Source of the DNA: Frankia umida
GTDB lineage: Bacteria; Actinomycetota; Actinomycetes; Frankiales; Frankiaceae
NCBI RefSeq assembly: GCF_023242945.1
Contig: NZ_JALKFT010000019.1
Span: forward strand, 41,647-105,646
DNA length: 64,000 nucleotides
Direction: 5' to 3'
Within the stretch, counting starts at the first letter, position 1, and each line of letters starts with the position of its first letter. The translations under genes were made by a program, and so were the position numbers. Below, in pieces: positions 1 through 9,435 of the stretch. Below the pieces are notes generated by a model. The model was not told the origin of the DNA, made no database searches, and saw nothing but the letters and a program-made list of their open reading frames with translations.

Positions 1-2
1 GG

Positions 3-2402
3 GCGGCCGCCAGCGGCATGTGGGACGTCGAGATCCTCGTCGGCGCGGCCAGCCGGGCCAGCGCGTTCTCGGTGGCCGCCCTGCTGGGCGGCGCCAGCGA
101 CCTTGACGACCTGCCCTACACGTTGCGCCCGCTGGGCCCGGTGAGTTCACTGGCGGGTGCCCTGGCCGCGCGCACCCCGCCCGGATCGCCGGCGTCCGCG
201 CGCAGCCCCTTCCGCGCCGGCGCCGAACTGCTCGCCGCGCTCGCCCGCCCGCCCGCCCGCGAACTGCCCGGTATCACCCTGGTCACCCCGCACACGTTCG
301 ACGTCACCCCGGAGGGCCCGAACCGCACCGGTCCGGCCGATCCGACCGGGTCGCCGGGCGCGGTGCGTCTCGGGGACGTCCTCGACGCCGGCTGGTCGCC
401 GGCGGGAACGCTCAGTGTCACCCGGGCGACGCTGAACCGGCATGCGTTCGTCTGCGGCGCCACCGGCTCGGGGAAGTCGCAGACCGTGCGTGGTCTGCTC
501 GAATCGCTGACCCGCATGCCGGACGCCATTCCCTGGCTGGTGCTGGAACCGGCGAAGGCGGAGTACGCGCGGATGGCCGGGCGCCTCGCCGACCTGACCG
601 ACCCCGCGCATCCCGGCGGCGGTGGACGCGGCGAGGTGCTGGTCATCCGGCCGGGCCGGCTGGACGCGCCACCCGCCTCGCTCAATCCCCTGGAACCCGA
701 GGCCGGGTTCCCGCTGCAGAGCCACCTTGACCTTGTTCGAGCGTTGTTCCTGGCCGCTTTCGAGGCGCACGAGCCGTTTCCCCAGGTCCTCGCCCGCGCG
801 TTGACCGCCTGCTATGTCGATCTGGGTTGGAATCTCGTCCTGGACCGGCCCGAACCCGCGCACCGCCCGCGTCTGCACGTTCGCGGGCCGCGCGCCGACC
901 CGCTCGTCGACGCGCGCCGGCGTTACCCCACCCTCGGCGATCTGCAACGAACCGCCACCCGGACCGTGGAGAACATCGGCTACGGCGCGGAGGTCACCGC
1001 GGACGTCCGCGGCTTCGTCGACGTACGTATCGGCAGCCTGCGCCAGGGCAGCCCGGGCCGTTTCTTCGAGGGTGGCCATCCACTCGACATCGGCGCCCTG
1101 CTCACCCGCAACGTGGTCTTCGAACTCGAGGACATCACCAGCGACCAGGACAAGGCCTTCCTGCTCGGAGCCGTGCTGATTCGCGTTGTCGAACACCTGC
1201 GGGTGCGGTACGGGGCCACCGGTGCCGGCGGACTGCGCCACGTCCTCGTCGTCGAGGAGGCGCACCGGCTGCTGAAGAACGTCACCGACGGTCCGGCGGC
1301 GGCCGCCGTCGAACTGTTCGCCTCGCTGCTCGCGGAGATCCGCGCCTACGGCGAAGGTCTGGTGGTCGTCGAGCAGATCCCGGCGAAGATCCTGCCGGAT
1401 GTCATCAAGAACACCGCGCTGAAGGTGATGCACCGCCTGCCGGCCGCCGACGACCGCGAGGCCGTCGGGGCGACGATGAACCTGCGCCCGGAACAGTCCG
1501 AAGTCGTGGTGGCGCTGCCAGCCGGCGTCGCGGCCGTCAGCGTGGACGGCATGGACCGCCCCGTGCTCGCCCGGATGACCGCGGGCGACGCGCGGGAGTC
1601 GACCCGGCAGGCCCGCCATGTCAGCGTCCCGCTGGCGGCACGACGCAGCCCCCGCTGCGGACCGGTGTGCCGCACCGAGCGCCCCTGCGATCTCGGGGAG
1701 ACCGAGACCGCGGCCCTCGCCGCGAACGACCCTCTCGTGGTGCTGTGGGTGGAGGCGCTCGCCGCGCACCAGGTGATGGGATTCGCCCATCTGCTTCGGG
1801 AGGACCCGTTCGGCCCGTCCGCGGCGCTGCGGGCGCAGCTCGAGGCGGCGCGGCCACGCCACCTCGACTGCCTGCTCGCGCACGCCGTCGACCGGGCGGT
1901 CGCGGCTCGTGCCACGCTGCTGGCGCCCTTCGTCGACCCCGACGAGTTCGCCGACGCGCTGCACGCCACCCTCCGCCGGCGGCTGGCCGGCCCGGCCGAT
2001 ACCGGCGACCGGGACGGGACCGACTCGCGGCGGCTCACCGCCGGGGTGTACCGATGGCAGGACATCCGCGTGGCGCTCGGTGAGGCGGTGGGCCGAGACG
2101 GTGAGAACGCGCCCCCGCACCCGCTCACGGACGCCTGGTACGACCGCGGCCTGGACATCACCGGCGACACCCTCGGCGAGCAGCTCTCCTGGCTTCGGAC
2201 GAGCACTGTCTACACCCAGGGAGCGGACCAGGTCTGCCTCGGCGACACCACCGGCAGCGGCCTGCTCGAGGCGGTCCGGAAGATCGGTGGCGGGACGGAC
2301 CAACCCGCCGTTCTCCGCGCTGTGCGCCGAGCGTGCGACGGCCCCCATCTGGCGGACCTCGTCGACCAGATCGCCAACCTTCTCCACGCCGACAGCCCGT
2401 GA
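3..2402 (+). CDS. HerA/FtsK-like ATP-binding protein (5' end outside window)
   Basis: The frame is open through the left edge, so the gene probably starts outside the window; the ATG at 18 is only the first Met visible and the sequence there already looks like protein interior. Walker A GATGSGKSQ lies about 150 residues after that Met, and a Walker B-like strand (VLVVEEAHRLLK) about 260 residues later, followed by a conserved IPAKI/KNTALKVMHRL segment typical of HerA/VirB4/DUF87 hexameric ATPases. These use ATP hydrolysis to move DNA or protein. The C-terminal 250 residues are unassigned and include a small cluster of cysteines (RCGPVCRTERPCD). It is followed at 300 bp by a membrane protein with a TraM-recognition-like region, suggesting the two work together. 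The substrate is unknown. Confidence 0.85.
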   Translation, partial: AAASGMWDVEILVGAASRASAFSVAALLGGASDLDDLPYTLRPLGPVSSLAGALAARTPPGSPASARSPFRAGAELLAALARPPARELPGITLVTPHTFDVTPEGPNRTGPADPTGSPGAVRLGDVLDAGWSPAGTLSVTRATLNRHAFVCGATGSGKSQTVRGLLESLTRMPDAIPWLVLEPAKAEYARMAGRLADLTDPAHPGGGGRGEVLVIRPGRLDAPPASLNPLEPEAGFPLQSHLDLVRALFLAAFEAHEPFPQVLARALTACYVDLGWNLVLDRPEPAHRPRLHVRGPRADPLVDARRRYPTLGDLQRTATRTVENIGYGAEVTADVRGFVDVRIGSLRQGSPGRFFEGGHPLDIGALLTRNVVFELEDITSDQDKAFLLGAVLIRVVEHLRVRYGATGAGGLRHVLVVEEAHRLLKNVTDGPAAAAVELFASLLAEIRAYGEGLVVVEQIPAKILPDVIKNTALKVMHRLPAADDREAVGATMNLRPEQSEVVVALPAGVAAVSVDGMDRPVLARMTAGDARESTRQARHVSVPLAARRSPRCGPVCRTERPCDLGETETAALAANDPLVVLWVEALAAHQVMGFAHLLREDPFGPSAALRAQLEAARPRHLDCLLAHAVDRAVAARATLLAPFVDPDEFADALHATLRRRLAGPADTGDRDGTDSRRLTAGVYRWQDIRVALGEAVGRDGENAPPHPLTDAWYDRGLDITGDTLGEQLSWLRTSTVYTQGADQVCLGDTTGSGLLEAVRKIGGGTDQPAVLRAVRRACDGPHLADLVDQIANLLHADSP

Positions 2403-2705
2403 TTCTCCAGGCGGCCAGGCCAGGACGACCACACTGGCGCACACCCGACGACGACGACGTCGTCACGCGCGCCGACCACCGCCCCGCACGCGGTCGGCGG
2501 AACGCGACAGAACGGACACTACGCGCCATACTATCAACGGGGAGAGACCAACACACGACGCCAGGTACCCGATCTCGGCCGCCCTCGCACGGCGGACGCC
2601 ACCGGGCGATGCTCGCTCGACGTGGCGGCGCGGGGCAGGGACCCGGGCGCCGGGTGACAGCCGGGTGACAGAGAGCCAGTCGGTCAGTCAGGTCGGGGGA
2701 CGAGG
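2403..2705. other. Intergenic region between ATPase and membrane protein genes
   Basis: 303 bp without a convincing ORF. The last 60 bases hold short direct repeats (GGGTGACAG twice, GTCAGTCAG) ahead of the ribosome-binding site of the next gene. No clear terminator or promoter was seen. Confidence 0.5.
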
Positions 2706-5141
2706 ATGGAGAGGGCGACACTGGCGGCGCAGGCGACGCTGGCACGGGGCCTGTTCGTGCCGGCAGAACGCTGGGGCTGGGAGTTCGTCGATGGCGGCCC
2801 GCCCACACCGAGCCCGGTCGCCGAACAGCGACCGGTGTTCACACCGCCGAGGCTGCCCGATCTGCGGGCGATCTCCGACCGGCGCGGCCGGGCGCTGCGG
2901 CTGCTCTGGGTCAGAATGCTCCTGCCCGTCGCGTTCGTCGCGTTCGGCGTCCTGCTCGCCCACGACGGCGGGATCCTCTTCGTACCGGCCGGATTCGGCC
3001 TTGCCATCCTGACCGGACTACCGGTCCTGGTGCATCAGCTACGGCTCGTCCGGGCACGCAGGCGCACCGCGACGATCACGGCCAGGGCGCGGGCCGCACA
3101 CGACAGGGCGACCGCGGCATGGCAGGCCGCGGTCTCGGCCCATGATCAGACCGAGCGGCGGCGGCGGGCGGCCAGCAGCGCCTTCCATCCGATCACCGCG
3201 CCGGCTTCGACTCCGCGTGTGGACGTGTTCGGTGGCGACGGCGACGGCTGGGCCAGCCTGTTGGCCACGGCTGGCGCGTCCCTGCTGGCCAGCGGGACCG
3301 GTGTGCTGCTGGTCGACCTCAGCGAACGGACGGTGGGCGGTGGTCTGGCCCGACTCGCCGGTGAGGTCCGGTGCCCCGTCGAGTCGTGGGACCTGCCCGG
3401 CCAGCTCGACGAGGTGCGGCTGCTCGCCGGTCTGGGGCCGCGTGAGGCGGGCGAGCTCGTGGCGGACGCCTTCGAGCCGACGGGAACACGTGAACCGGAT
3501 CCGCACCGTCGGGCGCTGCACGCCGATCTGATCAGCGCGGTCACCGAGGTGCTCGGGCAGGACCTGACGTTCAGCCGTCTCGCCGAGGGCCTGCGGGTGC
3601 TCGAGGGGCTCGAGGACGGCACGCGCACGACCGCGATCTCCCCCGCGCAGGCCATGGAGCTGGTCGGGCGCATGAACGCCTTCGGACGCGGCGAGCGCAT
3701 CCCCGACGAGCTGCGCTACCTGCGTTCCTCGCTGCGGGCGCTGTGCCCGCCCGCGCCAGCCGGCGCCACGGACCCCAGGGCCTGGGACGTGGCGGGAACC
3801 GGCGCCCTCGGTGCGGGGCCGGCGCACCTGGCTGGGGGACGTGCGCTGTCGACGTGGTGGCCGGTGCGTGGGTTACGGGTGATCGCGACCTCGAGCCGGA
3901 CCACGGCGATCGCCCACAAGGAACTGGCCGATCGTCTCGTCGTGCAGGCCCTGCTCCGGCAGCTTCGTCGGCGGATCCAGCTTCCTGTGGCGGGGCACGA
4001 CCTCGTGGTGGTCGCCGGTGCGGACGGTCTCGGGCGCCCGGTACTGACGGCGCTTGCCCGGCAGGCCGAGACAGCCGGCACGCGTCTGGTGCTGTTGTTC
4101 GAACGGCTCGCTGACGACACCGAGCGCCTGCTTGGCAGCCAGGGCGCCTCCACGATCATCATGCGGCTCGGCAACGGCAAGGACGCGACCACCGCGGCGG
4201 AGTTCATCGGCCGCGGCCACCGGTTCGTCCTGTCGCAGGTGACCGCGCAGGTCGGCCGAAGCTTCACCGCCGGCGACAGCGACAGCGTCGGCACCCAGGA
4301 CGGCACCTCCGACACCACCGGGACCAGCGGTGGTTCCGCCAGAACCTACGACGGCACCCGGCTGCTGCCCTGGTTGCAGAACTCCTCGACGAACACCGGC
4401 TGGCAGGAATCGGTGACGACCTCGCGTTCACGCACCTGGCAGCGCACCGTGAACACGTCGGTCAGCGACTCGACGACCGACGGTGAGACCTCCGCACGGG
4501 TCTACGAGTTCCTGGTCGAACCGACCACCGTGCAGACCCTGCCCACCACGGCCTTCCTGCTGGTCAGTGCGGTGGACGGACCAGGACGGGTCGCCATGGG
4601 CGACTGCAACCCCGGCATGGTGTTGCTGCCCGGGGTCTCTCCCGACCCGGCGACGGGCCCCGCGGTGCCCGTCACGGTCGCCCAGGGTGGCGCCGTCGCG
4701 TTCGCCGCCGCACCAGCTCCGGCCGGGCCGCCAGCCGTCGAACGTCCGGGCGCGCCGGCGGCGCGACCGGCGGAGCCTGCGCGAGCGGTCGAGTCCACGG
4801 CCTGGCCGACAGCGGGTGGATGGTCCTCGGCCGGCTCCGTACCGGTACCTCCCGAGCTGCTCACACCGCGAGCGACGGACTTCGCCGTCCAGCCGGCCAC
4901 TCCACGACGCGACATCGACGTGACGTCGCGTGCGACCTTGGGTGCGTCCGGCTGGGTGCCGGAAACCTCGCCGCTGATCTCCCAGCCGCGCCCTGCTGGC
5001 GGGCGGGCAGCGACCGGCGGGATACCACCAGAACCACCGGGCCCCTCGGCGGCACCGGTCACCCGGCCCGCCGATGACAGCGGCGAGCGACCACTGCGCC
5101 GTGGCCGGCGACGGATCAACCCACCACGCACACCGACCTGA
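2706..5141 (+). CDS. Membrane-anchored protein with TraM-recognition-like C-terminal region
   Basis: 811 aa. The ATG is preceded by GGGGGACGAGG, a good Shine-Dalgarno. Residues about 60-110 form two hydrophobic segments separated by a few residues, followed by an Arg/Ala-rich helix likely to be coiled coil. The middle contains two strand-loop patterns (GTGVLLVDLSE and LVVVAGADGLG) that look like a degenerate nucleotide-binding core without an obvious P-loop. Around residues 480-650 the text ATLxMRLGN-like/GREHKFVLSQ-like (here STIIMRLGNGKDATTAAEFI, then RGHRFVLSQVTAQVG) followed by a Ser/Thr/Gly-rich stretch resembles the TraM-recognition/TraG family seen beside HerA-like ATPases. The C-terminal 170 residues are Pro/Ala-rich and probably disordered. 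Likely partner of the upstream ATPase; function not known. Confidence 0.75.
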   Translation: MERATLAAQATLARGLFVPAERWGWEFVDGGPPTPSPVAEQRPVFTPPRLPDLRAISDRRGRALRLLWVRMLLPVAFVAFGVLLAHDGGILFVPAGFGLAILTGLPVLVHQLRLVRARRRTATITARARAAHDRATAAWQAAVSAHDQTERRRRAASSAFHPITAPASTPRVDVFGGDGDGWASLLATAGASLLASGTGVLLVDLSERTVGGGLARLAGEVRCPVESWDLPGQLDEVRLLAGLGPREAGELVADAFEPTGTREPDPHRRALHADLISAVTEVLGQDLTFSRLAEGLRVLEGLEDGTRTTAISPAQAMELVGRMNAFGRGERIPDELRYLRSSLRALCPPAPAGATDPRAWDVAGTGALGAGPAHLAGGRALSTWWPVRGLRVIATSSRTTAIAHKELADRLVVQALLRQLRRRIQLPVAGHDLVVVAGADGLGRPVLTALARQAETAGTRLVLLFERLADDTERLLGSQGASTIIMRLGNGKDATTAAEFIGRGHRFVLSQVTAQVGRSFTAGDSDSVGTQDGTSDTTGTSGGSARTYDGTRLLPWLQNSSTNTGWQESVTTSRSRTWQRTVNTSVSDSTTDGETSARVYEFLVEPTTVQTLPTTAFLLVSAVDGPGRVAMGDCNPGMVLLPGVSPDPATGPAVPVTVAQGGAVAFAAAPAPAGPPAVERPGAPAARPAEPARAVESTAWPTAGGWSSAGSVPVPPELLTPRATDFAVQPATPRRDIDVTSRATLGASGWVPETSPLISQPRPAGGRAATGGIPPEPPGPSAAPVTRPADDSGERPLRRGRRRINPPRTPT

Positions 5142-5212
5142 ACCCAGCTCGCCCTGAACCCAGCTCGACCTGCACCCAGAGCGCCGCTGAACCCGGCTTG
5201 CCAGCCGCCAAA

Positions 5213-5221
5213 TTATCCACA
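5213..5221 (+). other. Isolated DnaA-box-like nonamer TTATCCACA
   Basis: A perfect TTATCCACA lies 51 bp upstream of the AbiEi-like gene in a locally AT-richer spot. It is single, so it does not indicate a replication origin; chance or a link to the mobile-type gene behind it are both possible. Confidence 0.3.
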
Positions 5222-5271
5222 GTCAAAAGAAGACCCTGGATCAACACCAGAACAACCATCATTGTCGACTC

Positions 5272-6195
5272 ATGGCCCATAACCCTGGCCGACTCTCCTG
5301 GCAGGAGATCGCCACCATCCAGGCCGGCGTGATCACAGTCCGCGATGCGGTCGCCGCCGGTGTCCCCCGAACCGAGATCCGCCAGCACGTCGCCGACGGG
5401 CGCTGGCGACAGCCCTACCGCGGTGTGCTGATCACCGAGCTGACCGCGGTGGGCGACATGCAGCGCCTGTGGGCGGCGATGGAAGCCGTCGGCCGCGACG
5501 GCGTGCTGGCCGGCGCCGCGGCGGCTTCGCTCGCCGGGCTGGCCGGCCACGCCGACGAACCGGTGACCATCCTGGTGCCCACCGCCCGCCGCATCACGGC
5601 ACCCCCGGGCATCGTCGTGCGGCACAGCGCCCGCCTCGAGCAGGCCGATCTCGACGGCTGGCGGCTGCCCCGTCGCACCAGGCCCAGCCGATCCGTCATC
5701 GACATGGTCGAGTGGGCTCCCTCCCAGGCCGCGGCGGTGTCGATCCTCGGCGCCGCGGTGTCCCAGGAGGTGGTGACGCTGCGCGGGCTACGGGACGCGC
5801 TGGCCCGGCGTGGCCCCATCACGCGCCGGACCCTGATCGCCGAGACGCTCGACGCGCTTGAGGTCGACGCGCCCCGGCTGGCCGAGGCGATGTTCCGCCG
5901 CCTCGAACAGCACCACCGGCTGCCGGTCGCCCGCTACCTGACCGACGGCCCGCCCGACGAGCCGACCTCGCAGCTGCGCGTCTGCTTCGACCCGTGGCCG
6001 GTCCAGGCCGAGGTCGTGCCCATCCTCGGTCCGCCCTGCACCGTCGATGACAGTGCGGGTCACCTCGTCGTCCGCCTGCCCACGCGGATGCTGCGGGAGA
6101 CACCGGAACAGGCCGTCACGTTCGTCACCGGGGCGTTGCGCAGGCGGGGATGGGTGTCGACCCTCCCCGCCCAGGACGCCGCGCTGGCCTCATGA
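5272..6195 (+). CDS. Orphan AbiEi-type (type IV toxin-antitoxin) antitoxin-like protein
   Basis: 307 aa. The N-terminal 60 residues (ITVRDAVAAGVPRTEIRQHV, then WRQPYRGVLIT) match the winged-helix of AbiEi-like antitoxins and related actinobacterial proteins, in which a bacterial gene silencer-type HTH is followed by a domain carrying an A-AA-LAGL motif and an RxTxxxRxxxD-like region (RTRPSRSVIDMVEW). The C-terminal third has no assigned fold. No AbiEii-type nucleotidyltransferase toxin is next to it, as is common for solitary actinobacterial members. The start ATG has only weak ribosome-binding sequence. A role as DNA-binding regulator is inferred from the family. Confidence 0.65.
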   Translation: MAHNPGRLSWQEIATIQAGVITVRDAVAAGVPRTEIRQHVADGRWRQPYRGVLITELTAVGDMQRLWAAMEAVGRDGVLAGAAAASLAGLAGHADEPVTILVPTARRITAPPGIVVRHSARLEQADLDGWRLPRRTRPSRSVIDMVEWAPSQAAAVSILGAAVSQEVVTLRGLRDALARRGPITRRTLIAETLDALEVDAPRLAEAMFRRLEQHHRLPVARYLTDGPPDEPTSQLRVCFDPWPVQAEVVPILGPPCTVDDSAGHLVVRLPTRMLRETPEQAVTFVTGALRRRGWVSTLPAQDAALAS

Positions 6196-6371
6196 GCCGC
6201 CCGGGCCGGGCTCCGGCCTGGTAGTCGCCTCACCCGTGCCCGCCCGCCCATCGGGTTCCGGCTCGCCACGCCGACGCCAGGACCCGATGGGCGACGGCGA
6301 TGCAGGTCACGGTGGGCGATCGGGGCCGTGGGGTTGGCGAAGGACTGAACGTGCCGTACTTTTGGGCGAAC

Positions 6372-6474
6372 AATGCGGGAGCTTCCACCCGAGGAGGCTG
6401 AGAGGGCGGCTGGGCATCAGCCCGGCGCCGCCGACCGCCTGAACCTGTCCGGGTAATGCCGGCGTAGGGAGTCA
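6372..6474 (+). promoter_or_regulatory. TPP riboswitch (THI element)
   Basis: The conserved thiamin pyrophosphate aptamer elements appear in order: GCGGGAGC near 6375, GGCTGAGAGGG at 6397-6407, a GC-rich variable P3 arm, GAACCTGTCCGGGTAATGCC at 6441-6460, then GGCGTAGGGAGTC. The final TAGGGAG of the aptamer lies 5 nt before the GTG start at 6477 and must serve as its Shine-Dalgarno, so TPP binding would hide the ribosome site directly. This predicts repression of the whole downstream operon by TPP. Confidence 0.95.
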
Positions 6475-6476
6475 TC

Positions 6477-7457
6477 GTGGTCGGGCGCCGCCGCCGCACA
6501 GCCGAAGCACGCCCGAGCAGCGCACCGCCCGACCCGGTATCACCGTCCGATCTGGTACCGCCGTCCGATCCGGGTATCGAGCTGGCCGGCATCCGCCGCG
6601 GTTTCGGTGACACCCTCGCCGTCGCCGATGTCGATCTGCGCGTCGAGCCCGGCAGCCGCCTCGGGATCGTCGGGCCAAGCGGGTGCGGCAAGTCGACGTT
6701 GCTGTCGATCGTCTGCGGGTTGGACGAGCCGGACGCCGGGCGGATCAGTGTGCTCGGTGCCACCGCGGCGCCGGGCCGCCTCGCCCACTGCGCGTGGATG
6801 CCGCAGCAGGATCTGCTGCTGCCGTGGCGCAGCGTCCTGGCCAACGCCCGCATCCCGCTGGAGAACCAGGGCCGTGGCCGCGAGGAGGCGTCGCGGGAGG
6901 TCTGGCCGCTGCTGGAGCGGTTCGGTCTCGCCGACTTCGCCGGGCATCGACCGGCCGCGCTGTCCGGGGGGATGCGCCAGCGGGTGTCGTTCCTGCGGAC
7001 GCTCGCCGCCGGCAAACCGGTGCTGCTGCTCGACGAACCGTTCGGCGCGCTCGACGCGATCACCCGTGCCGACCTGCAGGACTGGCTGCGTTCGACGCTC
7101 GTCGGCGAGCCGCGCACGGTCCTGCTCGTCACCCATGACGTCGAGGAGGCGCTGCTGCTGTGCGACCGGGTCGCGGTGATGTCCGCCCGCCCCGGCCGGA
7201 TCGTCTCGACCTTCGACGTGCCCACCTTCGACAGCGGCCCCACCGCCGGCAGCCCAGTCGTCGCCACCCCAACCGTCGGCGCCGGGAACGGCCACACCGC
7301 GGGTTCGGTGCGGCGGGCACGCCTGGCCGACCCCCGGTTCATCGCCCTGCGGGATGCCGTTCTTGCCAGCCTGGAGCGGGCCCGCGAGCCGGAGGGGCCG
7401 GACCGGGACGCACCGCGCTTCCGGGGCGGCGTGGCGACACCGGAATCCGTGCGATGA
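6477..7457 (+). CDS. thiZ: ABC transporter ATPase for thiamin precursor uptake (ThiZ-like)
   Basis: 326 aa, in the nitrate/sulfonate/taurine-type ATPase family. Visible motifs in order: Walker A GPSGCGKST (about residue 64), Q-loop region WMPQQDLLLPW, signature LSGGMRQR, Walker B VLLLDEPFGALD and the switch His in LLVTHDVEEAL. It powers import through the permease encoded next. The GTG start is chosen because it sits directly behind the TPP riboswitch, whose 3' end supplies the ribosome-binding site. The stop overlaps the permease start (ATGA). Thiamin-pyrimidine specificity is inferred from the riboswitch and the TenA gene at the operon end. Confidence 0.9.
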   Translation: MVGRRRRTAEARPSSAPPDPVSPSDLVPPSDPGIELAGIRRGFGDTLAVADVDLRVEPGSRLGIVGPSGCGKSTLLSIVCGLDEPDAGRISVLGATAAPGRLAHCAWMPQQDLLLPWRSVLANARIPLENQGRGREEASREVWPLLERFGLADFAGHRPAALSGGMRQRVSFLRTLAAGKPVLLLDEPFGALDAITRADLQDWLRSTLVGEPRTVLLVTHDVEEALLLCDRVAVMSARPGRIVSTFDVPTFDSGPTAGSPVVATPTVGAGNGHTAGSVRRARLADPRFIALRDAVLASLERAREPEGPDRDAPRFRGGVATPESVR

Positions 7458-8422
7458 GCGGCCGGTCGGACAGCGGCCGCTCGACGCGGGCGCTGTGGCC
7501 CGGTGTCGTGGTCGGCCTGGTGGTGCTGGGCTGCTGGGACTTCGTCACCCGGGTGCTGCGGGTCGAGGAGTACATCCTGCCCGCACCGGACCAGGTCGCC
7601 TCGACGCTGGTGCGCCGCTGGAACGACACCCTGGCAAGCGCCACCTGGGTGACGGCGAAGGAACTCGTCGCCGGATTCGCCCTGTCGCTCGCCGCGGGGC
7701 TCGGCATCGGCTGCGCCCTGCACTTCTCCGCTGTGGCACGGCGCGCGCTGTACCCGCTGCTGATCGGCTCGCAGACGATCCCGATCGTGGTGATCGCGCC
7801 GATCCTCGCGATCGTGTTCGGCTACGGGATCACCCCGAAGCTGATCCTGGTCGCGTTGATCTGTTTCTTCCCGGTGGTCGTCGGTACGCTCGACGGCCTC
7901 GCCTCGGTCGATCCGCGGCTGGTGGCGATGATGCGCACGCTGCACGGCGGCCGGCTGGCGATCTTCGTCCGGGTGGAGTTCCCGGCGGCGCTGCCCTCGG
8001 TGTTCACGGGGCTTCGGCTCGCCGCCGCCTACGCGGCCACCGGGGCGGTGTTCGGCGAGTACTCCGGTGCCGCCGACGGACTTGGTCATGTGATGCGCCA
8101 GGGTGTGCCGCAGTTGCAGTCCGACCTGGTGTTCGCGGCGATCGTCCTGCTCACCGCCATGTCGGTGGCGCTGTTCGCCCTGGTGTGCGCGGCCCAGCGG
8201 CTGCTCGTCCCCTGGCATCGTCCCGCCAGCACGCATGCCACCGCCGGCACCCGCCCGGGCGGGAACGGAATCCGGGCGGGCGGGGGCCGCGCGCGTGCCA
8301 TGCGCCGCGCTGGCGGCGATCGTGCCACCGCCCGTCCCGACGGCGCTGGGAATCCTCCCGCCGCCCCGGTCGACGGGGTCCGCACCACTGTCTGTTCGGC
8401 CCGAGAAGGGAACGTTCGATGA
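7454..8422 (+). CDS. thiX: ABC transporter permease (ThiX-like)
   Basis: 322 aa. The ATG overlaps the upstream stop by 4 bp, fixing the start. About six hydrophobic segments run from residue 15 to 260, with the cytoplasmic EAA-type loop visible as a DPRLVAMMRTLHGGRLAIFV region that docks on the ATPase. The N-terminal part (ILPAPDQVASTL) is typical of SsuC/TauC/ThiX permeases. The last 65 residues are a Gly/Arg/Ala-rich tail not usual for the family. It overlaps the binding-protein gene by another ATGA. Confidence 0.88.
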   Translation: MSGRSDSGRSTRALWPGVVVGLVVLGCWDFVTRVLRVEEYILPAPDQVASTLVRRWNDTLASATWVTAKELVAGFALSLAAGLGIGCALHFSAVARRALYPLLIGSQTIPIVVIAPILAIVFGYGITPKLILVALICFFPVVVGTLDGLASVDPRLVAMMRTLHGGRLAIFVRVEFPAALPSVFTGLRLAAAYAATGAVFGEYSGAADGLGHVMRQGVPQLQSDLVFAAIVLLTAMSVALFALVCAAQRLLVPWHRPASTHATAGTRPGGNGIRAGGGRARAMRRAGGDRATARPDGAGNPPAAPVDGVRTTVCSAREGNVR

Positions 8423-9435
8423 TCTCGCCGCGCCTGCGCCGGCTGACCCTCCCAGCGGCCGCACTGCTCGCCGTCGTCCTCACCGCCACGACGGCGTGTG
8501 GTTCCGACGATGACGCGGGCGGCGCACAGCGAGCAGCCACGGTGCTGCTCGACTGGGAACCCAACCCGGACCATCTGGCCCTCTACGCGGCGCTGGACGG
8601 CGGTGACTACCGGGATGCCGGGCTCAACGTCACGCTGCGCTCGCCGTCCGACCCGTCCGATCCGTTGAAGCTGGTCAGCACCGGCACCGTTGACCTGGGC
8701 ATCTCCTACGAACCCGAGGTGATCATCGGGGCGGCGCAGAAGCTCGACGTGGTGGCGGTGGGCGCGCTCGTCCCGACCGCCCTCAACTCGATCATGGCGA
8801 TCGGGTCGGCCGGTATCACCAGCGCCGCGGATCTCGCCGGCAAGACGATCGGCACCGCGGGGCTCAGTACCGACGAGGCGTTCCTGGATGCCATCGCCCG
8901 CGCGAACAGGATCGATCCGGCGTCGCTGCACCGGGTGGACGTCGGCGCCGACCTGCTTCCGGCGATGATCTCGAAGAAGGTCGACGCGACGCTCGGCGCC
9001 TACCGCAACGTCGAGGGTGTCACGCTCACCGCCCGCAACCTGGCACCGAAGGTCATCCCGGTGACCGACGCCGGCGTGCCGCAGTACGACGAGCTCGTGA
9101 TCGTCGCCAAGCGGAGTCGACTCGCCAGCGACCCGGCCTACGCCACCCTCGTGCGCGACTTCCTGCGGGCGACCGCCGCCGGCAACGAGAAGGCGCTCGC
9201 CGATCCGGAGCAGGCGAGCGAGACGCTGCGCGACGCCGCCGACGGCTACGACCCCAAGCTCCTGCCCACCATGATCAAGGAAACGGCGCCGCTGCTGCGC
9301 AACCCGGATGGCTTCGGCCGGATGGACGTCGCCGACTGGACGTCGTTCATCACCTGGATGCGCACGGAGAAGCTGATCACGTCCACGGTCGCGGCCGCGG
9401 ACGTCGTCACCAACCAGTACCTGCCCGCCCGGTGA
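8419..9435 (+). CDS. thiY: Substrate-binding lipoprotein, NMT1/THI5-like (ThiY-like)
   Basis: 338 aa. The N-terminus is a lipoprotein signal: basic MISPRLRR, hydrophobic core, then a lipobox ending at a Cys (TATTACG, Cys27), followed by a Ser/Asp-rich linker. The mature part starts VLLDWEPNPDHLALYAAL, the classic NMT1/THI5-like (SsuA/ThiY) signature, and continues with LVSTGTVDLGISYEPEVI. These proteins capture pyrimidine thiamin precursors such as formylaminopyrimidine outside the membrane. It overlaps the permease stop by ATGA and the next gene by GTGA, so the four genes should be one transcript under the riboswitch. Confidence 0.9.
   Translation: MISPRLRRLTLPAAALLAVVLTATTACGSDDDAGGAQRAATVLLDWEPNPDHLALYAALDGGDYRDAGLNVTLRSPSDPSDPLKLVSTGTVDLGISYEPEVIIGAAQKLDVVAVGALVPTALNSIMAIGSAGITSAADLAGKTIGTAGLSTDEAFLDAIARANRIDPASLHRVDVGADLLPAMISKKVDATLGAYRNVEGVTLTARNLAPKVIPVTDAGVPQYDELVIVAKRSRLASDPAYATLVRDFLRATAAGNEKALADPEQASETLRDAADGYDPKLLPTMIKETAPLLRNPDGFGRMDVADWTSFITWMRTEKLITSTVAAADVVTNQYLPAR

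Noticed and set aside
147..2444. 765-codon minus-strand open frame opposite the ATPase gene
   Set aside because: High-GC shadow frame; composition is Arg/Gly/Val-rich without motifs while the plus strand has clear Walker motifs.
5213..5221. Replication origin
   Set aside because: Only one DnaA box and no dnaA/dnaN genes nearby.
6230..8464. 744-codon minus-strand frame opposite the thiamin-precursor transporter
   Set aside because: Shadow of three genes with strong motifs and coupled starts on the plus strand.
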